Positions 8,160 to 20,100 of a stretch of 20,680 nt of DNA are shown here, piece after piece (the stretch's first letter is position 1; the number at the start of each line of letters is the position of its first letter). A program made the position numbers and the translations under genes. Below the pieces are notes generated by a model that searched no databases, was not told where the DNA came from, and saw only the letters and a program-made list of their open reading frames with translations. The stretch is taken from the NCBI GenBank assembly GCA_905397405.1, contig CAJPVJ010000648.1, positions 1-20,680 of the forward strand, written 5' to 3'. The DNA comes from Oppiella nova (lineage: Eukaryota > Arthropoda > Arachnida > Sarcoptiformes > Oppiidae).

Positions 8160-11100
8160 GTCTGACTATTATTTTGAATTATGCCTGCTCTAGTTTATTT
8201 TAGTCTACTTATTTTATTTCAACATATTTAATATACCGGTACTCCAATTTGTTAATACTGTAATTTTAAATGTTTTTATAATTCCTATGATTCCTTAAAA
8301 AGATTTAAAGATTTAACTTAATTAAATCAAAATGTTGAATAAATTAACTATTTCAAATTATATTAATTTTGGTATTTCTATACAATACATTGAAATTGTT
8401 TCTACAATATATGCTTTACAGCTCATACAAAAATTTTAAAAAATGTTTTTATCTAAATTAGAGAAGTGTATCAGTAAAATATTGTATACTTTCATAAGTT
8501 CTGAAATATTTTTTAAAATTAAATTATCAAATGTAGATTTATGTGAATATTCAAACATTTGTTAAAACGATGATCATTTCTATTATCTCTTTAACATCTT
8601 AGCCCTGATGATGGTCTCAATGTAGACCGAAAACGTTCGGCAAATTTTTTAAATTTTGTTTTTAACACCTTTTCACTGATAATCAATAAAGAATTGAAAC
8701 ATTAAAGTCTGAATAACTTATAAAATGTAGATTTGTTTGGAATGAACCCTCGAATGGGAAAATTGAAAAGCATTGAGAAGTTTGACGGACTTTTCTTTGG
8801 GATTATGAACACAATGTCCGATGTTATTGATCCCCAATCGAGAATGGCTTTGGAAACTACATATGAGTGTATCATCGACGCCGGTATGCCATATATTACT
8901 AATTGCTTAATTAACACATAGAACTGCTTTACTAAATGTTAAATCACCAAAACAGGTATCAACCCCCAGACCCTTCGTGGCTCAGACACCGGAGTGTATA
9001 TCGGGTTCTCAACGTTCGGAATGCCCGACGGAACCCCCGAAGACGTGATGCCGGACTCGCAGAATAACATGACGGAGACATTGCTGTGGTTACCCGGATC
9101 ACAGAAATGTCTTTATGCCAATCGCGTGTCGTTTGTGTTTGACTTCAAGGGTCCCTCAATGATCATCGACACGGCCTGCTCTTCCAGTTTGGTGGCACTC
9201 AATCAGGCCGTCAATGATATGAGACTTGGTTTGCAATCCGTTGTATTCCTGTTCACTATTATTTGACAATTTCTATCATATTTCAAAACTCAGGCAAATG
9301 TCGTCAGGCAATAGTGGGCGGAACGCAGATATGTCTTCAGCCCTTCTCTAACCACATCTTTCAGTCGACGCGTTTGAATGCAATGGACGGCATTCCCAAA
9401 GTATGGGACGAAAAGGCCGACGGATTTGTGAGGGGAGAGACTGTTTGCTGTTTCCTTTTGCAACGCAAATCAGAGGCAAAACGTATTTATGCGACAGTTT
9501 TGAACTCAGGAGTGAATATCGACGGCAACAAAAGGATGGGAATGTTTTACCCGTCGGCTGAGAGTCAGGAGGAGCTCATGATTAAAGTGTATGAAGAGGC
9601 AGACGTGGATCCCTTGAAAGTCAACTATTTTGAAGCTCACGCCACAGGAACTAAGGTATGAATTGAATATGTCTTATAAAGTAGTTTTTACTGATGTCAT
9701 GACATTTAGGTAGGAGATCCTCAGGAAGCAAAAGCCATATACAACGCATATTGTGGTAAACCTGAACGGAAGGGCACTCTGAATGTGGGACTACTGAAGA
9801 GCAACATCGGTCACGCGGAGGGCGCTTCTGGTCTGTCGTCCGTAACCAAAGTGTTGATTGCATTTGAAAATGAATGCATTCCTCCGAACCTCCACTTAAC
9901 CAACATTAAGGCTAACATTAAGGAGTTTTGTCCCCCTCTGAGTCCTGTCGTCAAAAATACCAAATATACTCCGGGTATGTTATACAGAGTATTAGTATAA
10001 TTTACTTACTGTTAATAATGTAAATCTATTTGTATTATAATATTTACGATTAAAATTAAGGTATCGCTGGAGTGAACAACTTTGGAGTGGGAGGTGTGAA
10101 CGCAAACGTATTGCTTGAACCAAATTATAAAGTTTGTGACGAGAATAGCATTAAGATTGCGGACACTATTCCCAGGATTGTTAACATTTGCTGCAGAACT
10201 GAGGAGGCGTTGAACGATGTGTTTAAGTTCATTGAGAATAATCCCGACAAAATAACCAGGGACTTTCTGGCACTTATGGCCGAAACTATGAGAATTCAGC
10301 CCTCACTCAACTCAAGTGGATTCCCATTTAGAGGTATTTATTAATATTTAAAATGAGTTTATAAATTATTAAACATTTGTATATTTGACTAGGATCAATT
10401 ATTATGAAGCAGTTGAATGACAATCAATACGAGTATAAAAAGCAGTCGTCAATGTTTACACTGAAAACCCAAAGACCCGTATATTTCTTGTTCCCGGGTT
10501 TGGGAGGACAGTGGGTCGGTATGGCTAAGGCTTTGATGCCAATCAAGATCTTCGCCGATAAGATAGAGGAATGTCATGAAATACTCAAACCCTATGACAT
10601 AGACTTAAAACACCTTCTCTTGTCTGATGACAAGAACTCGATGTCTAATATGACAAACAAATTCTGTGCGACAACTGCTATAGAGATAGCGTTATGTGAT
10701 GTCATTCAAGCTCTTGGGATAATTCCGGACGGAATTATGGGTCACTCTTTCGGTGAAATAGCGGCCGCTTATGCCGACGGATGTCTNAAAGTGTATGAAG
10801 AGGCAGACGTCGATCCCTTGAAAGTCAACTATTTTGAAGCTCACGCCACGGGAACTAAGGTATAGAAGTGAATATGTCTTATAAAATAGTTTTTATAACT
10901 ATTGTCTTGATGTCATGACATTTAGGTAGGAGATCCTCAGGAGGCAAAAGCCATATACAACGCATACTGTGGTAAACCTGAACGGAAGGGCACTCTGAAT
11001 GTGGGACTACTGAAGAGCAACATCGGCCACGCGGAGGGCGCTTCTGGTCTGTCGTCTGTAACCAAAGTGTTGATTGCATTTGAAAATGAATGCATTCCTC

Positions 11101-14100
11101 CGGCTCTCCACTTAACCAACATTAAGGCTAACATTAAAGAGTTTTGTCCCCCACTGAGTCCTGTCGTCGAAAATACCAAATATACTCCGGGTACGCAAAT
11201 CAGAGGCAAAACGTATTTATGCGACAGTTTTGAACTCAGGAGTGAATATCGACGGCAACAAAAGGATGGGAATGTTTTACCCGTCGGCTGAGAGTCAGGA
11301 GGAGCTCATGATTAAAGTGTATGAAGAGGCAGACGTCGATCCCTTGAAAGTCAACTATTTTGAAGCTCACGCCACGGGAACTAAGGTATAGAAGTGAATA
11401 TGTCTTATAAAATAGTTTTTATAACTATTGTCTTGATGTCATGACATTTAGGTAGGAGATCCTCAGGAGGCAAAAGCCATATACAACGCATACTGTGGTA
11501 AACCTGAACGGAAGGGCACTCTGAATGTGGGACTACTGAAGAGCAACATCGGCCACGCGGAGGGCGCTTCTGGTCTGTCGTCTGTAACCAAAGTGTTGAT
11601 TGCATTTGAAAATGAATGCATTCCTCCGGCTCTCCACTTAACCAACATTAAGGCTAACATTAAAGAGTTTTGTCCCCCACTGAGTCCTGTCGTCGAAAAT
11701 ACCAAATATACTCCGGGTACGCAAATCAGAGGCAAAACGTATTTATGCGACAGTTTTGAACTCAGGAGTGAATATCGACGGCAACAAAAGGATGGGAATG
11801 TTTTACCCGTCGGCTGAGAGTCAGGAGGAGCTCATGATTAAAGTGTATGAAGAGGCAGACGTCGATCCCTTGAAAGTCAACTATTTTGAAGCTCACGCCA
11901 CGGGAACTAAGGTATAGAAGTGAATATGTCTTATAAAATAGTTTTTATAACTATTGTCTTGATGTCATGACATTTAGGTAGGAGATCCTCAGGAGGCAAA
12001 AGCCATATACAACGCATACTGTGGTAAACCTGAACGGAAGGGCACTCTGAATGTGGGACTACTGAAGAGCAACATCGGCCACGCGGAGGGCGCTTCTGGT
12101 CTGTCGTCTGTAACCAAAGTGTTGATTGCATTTGAAAATGAATGCATTCCTCCGGCTCTCCACTTAACCAACATTAAGGCTAACATTAAAGAGTTTTGTC
12201 CCCCACTGAGTCCTGTCGTCGAAAATACCAAATATACTCCGGGTACGCAAATCAGAGGCAAAACGTATTTATGCGACAGTTTTGAACTCAGGAGTGAATA
12301 TCGACGGCAACAAAAGGATGGGAATGTTTTACCCGTCGGCTGAGAGTCAGGAGGAGCTCATGATTAAAGTGTATGAAGAGGCAGACGTGGATCCCTTGAA
12401 AGTCAACTATTTTGAAGCTCACGCCACGGGAACTAAGGTATGAAGTGAATATGTCTTATAAAATAGTTTTTATTGATGTCATGACATTTAGGTAGGAGAT
12501 CCTCAGGAAGCAAAAGCCATATACAACGCATACTGTGGTAAACCTGAACGGAAGGGCACTCTGAATGTGGGACTACTGAAGAGCAACATCGGCCACGCGG
12601 AGGGCGCTTCTGGTCTGTCGTCTGTAACCAAAGTGTTGATTGCATTTGAAAATGAATGCATTCCTCCGGCTCTCCACTTAACCAACATTAAGGCTAACAT
12701 TAAAGAGTTTTGTCCCCCTCTGAGTCCTGTCGTCCAAAATACCAAATATACTCCGGGTATGTTATACAGAGTATTAGTATAATTTACTTACTGTTAATAA
12801 TGTAAATCTATTTGTATTATAATATTTACGATTAAAATTAAGGTATCGCTGGAGTGAACAACAGCCACGCGGAGGGCGCTTCTGGTCTGTCGTCTGTAAC
12901 CAAAGTGTTGATTGCATTTGAAAATGAATGCATTCCTCCGAACCTCCACTTAACCAACATTAAGGCTAACATTAAAGAGTTTTGTCCCCCACTGAGTCCT
13001 GTCGTCGAAAATACCAAATATACTCCGGGTATGTTATACAGAGTATTAGTATAATTTACTTACTGTTAATAATGTAAATCTACTTGTATTATAATATTTA
13101 CGATTAAAATTAAGGTATCGCTGGAGTGAACAACTTTGGAGTGGGAGGTGTGAACGCAAACGTATTGCTTGAACCCAATTATAAAGTTTGTGACGAGAAT
13201 AGCATTAAGATTGCGGACACTATTCCCAGGATTGTTAACATTTGCTGCAGAACTGAGGAGGCGTTGAATGAGGTGTTTCAGTTCATTGAGAATAATCCCA
13301 ACAAAATAACCAGGGACTTTCTGGCACTTATGGCTGAAACTATGAGAATTCAGCCCTCACTCAACTCAAGTGGATTCCCATTTAGAGGTATTTATTAATA
13401 TTCATAAATTAGTTTATAAATTATTATACATTTGAATATTTGCCTAGGATCAATTATTATAAAGCAGTTGAATGACAATCAATACGAGTATAAAAAGCAG
13501 TCGTCAATGTTTACACTGAAAACCCAAAGACCCGTATATTTCTTGTTCCCGGGTTTGGGAGGACAGTGGGTCGGTATGGCTAAGGCTTTGATGCCAATCA
13601 AGATCTTCGCCGATAAGATAGAGGAATGTCATGAAATACTCAAACCCTATGACATAGACTTAAAACACCTTCTCTTGTCTGATGACAAGAACTCGATGTC
13701 TAATATGACAAACAAATTCTGTGCGACAACTGCTATAGAGATAGCGTTATGTGATGTCATTCAAGCTCTTGGGATAATTCCGGACGGAATTATGGGTCAC
13801 TCTTTCGGTGAAATAGCGGCCGCTTATGCCGACGGATGTCTGAACACCAGAGAAGCACTTTTGGTAACCTATTACAGAGGAGTTGTGACCGAAAGCGATA
13901 AGAAAATACCGAAAGGACTGATGGCTGTCGTCGGGCTGTCCTGGAATGAGGCGAAGAAGTTGTGTCCAAAGGGGACGAGTGTTGTCTGTAATAACGGAAA
14001 GGAAGAGGAGTTGTGACCGAAAGCGATAAGAAAATACCGAAAGGACTGATGGCTGTCGTCGGGCTGTCCTGGAATGAGGCGAAGAAGTTGTGTCCGAAAG

Positions 14101-17100
14101 GCACGAGTGTTGTCTGTAATAACGGAAAGGATACTGTTGTTATTTCTGGTAATTATCAACTTAAATGTATTAATGAAAAACAAATTTACTTATTCCTGTA
14201 TATTGTATTTGAAAGGTTTATACAATGAGACCAAACAAATGGTTGAAGACTTGAACAAAAAAGGAGTGTTTGTTCGCGAACTTCAAAGTCATGACATCCC
14301 ATATCACAGCGAATATCTCATGACTTCTGCCAAGAAATTGACGGATGAGCTCAAGAAGATAGTGCCTAATCCTAAGCCAAGGTCTAAGAAATGGATCTCT
14401 ACTGCTGTAATTGAATCAGATTTAGATAATACCCTTAAGTCTGGTTCTGCCGAGTATTTCGTGCATAACCTCATAAGTCCCGTCTATTTCTACAATAAGT
14501 TCAAACACTTGCCGTCCGATGCACTGATCCTAGAGATCGGACCGCACGGACTCTTCTCCAAAGTCGTGAAGGAAACCCTCGAATCGGGAACTTATGTTTC
14601 GCTCATTAAAAAGGATGCAAACGATACTAACCTCGATATGTTTTTGAGTTCAATCGCCAAGCTATATGAGTTGGGACTCAATCCCTTGATTGAGAACCTG
14701 TACCCTAAAGTGGAATGGCCTGTCGCTAGGAGTACCCAATCAATCAGTTCCCTATTGAAATGGGACCATGAGCACTCTAATCATGTCCGTAAATTCCCTG
14801 ATTATCACTTCAGATCCTACAACTCCGATATGAATGAAGTTTACAATCCGACACAAAGTCTAAAGGCTTTTCTACCCGAGCATTGCATTGACGGCAATGT
14901 GTTATACCCGGCGACGGGGTATCTACTGCTCGCTTGGAGACGAATGGGAGCCCATTATGGGAAGCAGTGGAACCAATTGCCCGCAATCTTCGAGGACGTC
15001 CAGTTCAGACGACCCATCTTCTTGTCAGACACTGATATCACACGCATTAAAGTCAGATATCACGAGAACTCTGGTATATTTTTATTGTATACAATTATTT
15101 TCAGTACCTACTGTATGATATTAAAAAACTATCTTGATTAATACTATCATAATATCTTAACTTTGACTTTTAATTCTTTAGGCGAGTTTGTAATCCTAGA
15201 GAGCGGTAACGTTACGTGTGTTGGAAAGATCCGTACGAGTGATGAGTATGTGTTGAGTTTGCAAAACATTTTAGTGGACACGGAGTCGACACTCAATGAG
15301 GAGTTTGAAGTCAATCTCACGACTAGTGATCTCTACAAGGATTTGAAAGTTCTTGGCTATGATTACGGCCCGAAGTTTAGACGAATAAAATCCGTGAAAA
15401 CCAATGACTTTGAGACAATTCAGGGAGAAATCAGTTGGGATGGCAATTGGATCACATTCATGGACTCTCTGTTGCAAACAATGGCCGCTGCCATGCCTTT
15501 CAGAAAAATGATGGTTCCGGTGATGATTAAGTCGCTTAGATGTGACCCAAAGGCTCTTTACGAAGGGGTGGCCTCTCATAAAGTGTCCGAACAGAAGGAT
15601 ATGGCTGAACAAGTATCTGATGATAGGATCGATGAGCTTATGTTAAGTGAAGGTAATAATGACGAGTCGGAAGTCGAGGGAATTCTGTCCACAAATAGTG
15701 TCGAATACATCGAAGAGCTATTTGGCAAAGAATATCACGTCTATCCGTCTGTTTTGCCATATTATGTCGATATGAACTCCAGAATGATTGTCACGTGTGG
15801 TGTAGAAGTGGAGGAATTGATGGCACTTCCCATACCCCGTAAGTCTAATATCCAAGACTTGAAACTAGAATCGTATCAATTCGCGGCCAATGAAGAGAGT
15901 AATGCCATTGAAGAGTGCGATAAGAAAATGGTTAAAGAATATGTCAAGGTTTGTATAAATGTGCTTGTATACGGTTATTATAGAGATTATAAAGTAGATG
16001 TGTTATTATTAATAGGTTTGTTCATCACTTGCGGATAAAATAAAACAAGTGATGGATTCAAATAATAATAAAGTGGACACAACTATAACCGATAAATTGG
16101 TTAATAAATACTTGAAAGACATTAAAGAAAATCACATTTTACTCAAAATTCTTAATGAAGTCTATAAGGGATGTATTGATGAGAATCGAAACATTAATAC
16201 AAACAAAATCTGTACTGATCTTCAAAACAATCCTGAATATGATATGTCTTTAGATGTCATTAACGAGGTCTCAAAGAATGAACATTTGCTTCGCTCCCTC
16301 GTCGATATTGTGAGCGAGTGTTTAGTCCCTAAAAAAGAGATCAAAGTCTTGGAAATTAATTTAACGAATAGATTGCTGGCTAAAGAGGTTGACAGCCAGT
16401 TGGCCTCTTCCCACATCTACCCAATTGATGTCAATTACACTATTGCTGTCAAAACAATCTCTAAGATAAGCGATAACTTCAAAAACCAATCGTTTAAACT
16501 CATTGAATGGAATCACAAGAACAGTGTCTTTCCCAATGATATCAATTCAGCAAATCTTATACTTCTTAAAGACTCATACGATTTATGGGACATCAATACA
16601 AAGAAACAATTGCAGGAGATTTATGATGTCATTACAGACAAAGGATTTTTGGTTTCAGTTTTCAGGTATCAGTTGACAGAACCAGAGCTGGCATTGAATC
16701 AAATGAATGGCAAAAAAGATCTAAAGAATTCAGATTTGGAGAAACGTATCGTTGATTTCGTGGAAATCGCACAAAGCGTTGGATTCAATATAATTGGCCG
16801 CAAATTAGATACTATCGGATCCATGGCTGTGCTCTTCAGGAAAGTATTTTCTGAGCCAAAAGTTCCGAAAAAGGAGAATATTGTCGAAATCAATAGTAAT
16901 CCCGAGAAATGGTTTGAGACTCTTAAGCAAAAAATTGTTGAATTGAAAGAAAACGATTCAAATGATGAGAATCTTTGGCTCATCGCAAACGACAAAAAAA
17001 GGAGAATATTGTCGAAATCAATAGTAATCCCGAGAAATGGTTTGAGACTCTTAAGCAAAAAATTGTTGAATTGAAAGAAAACGATTCAAATGATGAAAAT

Positions 17101-20100
17101 CTTTGGCTCATCGCAAACGACACGTCAAAGAACGGCATCATTGGTCTCATTAATTGTCTTCGTTTAGAGCCGGGAGGAGAAGCCCTGAGATGTGTCTTTG
17201 ATTACGACAATCTCATCAAAGGATCCATCAATTTCAAACAAAAACCTTTATCCGACATATTATCCAACGATTTGGCTATTAATGTGATTAAAGGCGCAAA
17301 GACTGGTACTTACAGACACTTCACTCTACCTAAAGATTACGACAGAATCGAGTCAAACGACTACTTCTTGAATGTCGGGCACAATAGGGACTTATCATCT
17401 CTTCAATGGTATGACTCGAAGAATTTGGTGACACATAAAGAGGAAACTTCACTCTACCTAAAGATTACGACAGAATCGAGTCAAACGACTACTTCTTGAA
17501 TGTCGGGCACAACAGAGACTTATCATCTCTTCAATGGTATGACTCGAAGAATTTGGTGACAAATAAAGAGGACTATGACTTCATGAATACCCGGACCAAA
17601 AAGATTCCGTGCAATGTATACAGCGCTGGAATGAACTTCAGAGATGTCATGTTTGCCACGGGTTTGTACTTTTATTAAAGACATTGAGTTGAATATAGGG
17701 TTAAACTTGAATGTTGTCACAACAGGCCGAATAGCTTCTGGACCTCAGATGCTATTCATGGACTGTTTGATTGGCTTTGAATTCGCGGGCCGTCGGGTCG
17801 ACACTGGAGAGCGAGTCTGTGGTTTCGATATGAGTCGATGTTATGCCACATCTATTGATGCCAACGAAGACTTTATTACTCATATACCAGACAATTGGTC
17901 TATGGATGACGCCATGACTATACTCTGCACTTATAGTACAGTGTGGTATGGATTGATAGAAAGGGCACACATGTTAAAAGGTTAGTTATTGATTGTACGT
18001 GGTATATGTGCTGGTTAATTAAAATGCACTATACATTTTATAGGTGAATCAATTTTGATCCATTCGGGCGCCGGTGGTGTGGGTCAGGCAGCCATCAGTA
18101 TCTGTCAATACTATGGCTGCGATATATATGTAACGGTCGGCACTGAAGAGAAGCGAAAGTTTTTGATGAATACATACAATATTCCCGACAAAAAAATATT
18201 CAGTTCGAGAAACACTCAGTTTAAGTATAGGATCAAAGAAATAACTAAAGGAAAGGGAGTCGATATGGTTCAGAAGAGAAGCGAAAGTTTTTGATGAATA
18301 CATACAATATTCCCGACAAAAAAATATTCAGTTCGAGAAACACTCAGTTTAAGTATAGAATCAAAGAAATAACTAAAGGAAAGGGAGTCGATATGGTTCT
18401 CAACTCATTGTCTGGCGATAAATTGGATGCAAGTTATGAGTGTTTAGCAGATTGTGGTCGCTTTGTAGAGATCGGCAAATATGACCTCCAAATGAACAAA
18501 CAGTTGGGAATGTTTGCCTTCTTGAGAGACATCTCTTTCATCGGAGTATCAGTCGATCAGAAACTTTATATGAAGAGAGGTTTCACTAAAAAGTTCTTCG
18601 ATTGGATGCACGAGAACTGCAACAACGGAATGATTAAACCAATCAATAAAAATGTCTTCACAGCCGAAGAGGCAGAGAAAGCCTTCCGATTCATGACAAC
18701 CGGTAAACACATCGGAAAAATCATTATTAAAACTCGAGAGGAAGAGAGCAATAAAATCGCAAAAAGCGGTTTCACTCCGAGTAAAAGACTGATGGTCACG
18801 AGGAAGACATACTTTGATCCCAACAAGACTTATATTATAACCGGAGGTTTGGGTGGATTTGGACTCGAGCTCATCCATTGGATGGTGTTTTTAGGCGCCC
18901 GAAGATTTGTATTGACATCAAGACAAGGGGTCAAAAAGGATTACCAGAAGTTTATTTTGAATCGTTTGGACTCTTTGGGGGGAAAATTCAAGCAATTTAT
19001 TACTTATATTGAGATCTCGACCGCAAACTGCAACACAACTGAAGGGACAAAACAACTCTTAGCCGACGCCAAGAAATTGGGTCCAATCGGTGGTGTCTTT
19101 CATTTGGCTCTTGTCCTCAATGACTGTCTCATTGAGAATCAAACTTATGATAAATTCCAGGAAACCATTGATTCAAAGACCAAAGCGTTTGAGAATTTGG
19201 ATAAAATAAGTCGAGAGTCGGCCATAGATTTAGACTATTTTGTGGTCTTTTCATCCGTCGCTTGTGGTAAAGGAAACGCCGGACAATCCAACTATGGTTT
19301 CGCTAACTCTGTCTGCGAACACATCTGTGAGTCCAGACGTAGGGATGGATTACACGGTTTGGCCATTCAATGGGGACCTATCGGTGATGTCGGAGTCCTG
19401 GCTGAGTCTGAGATCAACACTTCTTTGGCTGCTATTGTTAAGCAAAGAATTAACTCATATCCAGACGTAGGGATGGATTACACGGTTTGGCCATTCAATG
19501 GGGACCTATCGGTGATGTCGGAGTCCTGGCTGAGTCTGAAATCAACACTTCTTTGGCTGCTATTGTTAAGCAACGAATTAACTCATGTTTGGAAGTTTTG
19601 GATAAACTGCTTCAAGCGGACAGTCCTATCGTCTCATGTGTGGTAAGAGAGCTCTTAAACTATATTTAATTGTGAAATACTATTAATTATTATGTTATAT
19701 TAATCTATACATTATTTCTCAGGTGAGAGCCAAGAGATCTGTAATGACGGGAACAAAAGAGTCCAAACTTGTGAACCAGGTTTGGGTGGCTTTGGGGATC
19801 GATCCGAAGACAACTCCCAATCACTTAACTCTGGGAGAGATTGGAATGGAGTCCATGTTTGCTGTGGAACTGCAACAGGGATTGGAGAGAGAGTATGACA
19901 TTAAGGTTACCTTAAATGACATCAAAAACATCACAATCGGAATGATGAAGGATTTCGAAGTCGGAAAAGTCGATGAAATGAAGTGTTTTGCCGAAAACTG
20001 CAACAGGGATTGGAGAGAGAGTATGACATTAAGGTTACCCTAAATGACATCAAAAACATCACAATCGGAATGATGAAGGATTTCGAAGTCGGAAAAGTCG

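Noticed and set aside
8160-8203. Continuation of exon 1 to a stop at 8201-8203
   Set aside because: It is intron read-through: the FAS alignment leaves the frame at 8159 and resumes at 8731.
10404-10865. Open frame fusing MAT to KS through the N
   Set aside because: The join is at the N and goes backwards in gene order; the same MAT exon continues normally in the second copy. A contig-join chimera.
10788-12842. Real modular duplication of KS units, as in modular polyketide synthases
   Set aside because: Units break inside exons, shift frame at every join, do not preserve splice phase, and are separated by a constant single a. No complete KS domain is repeated.
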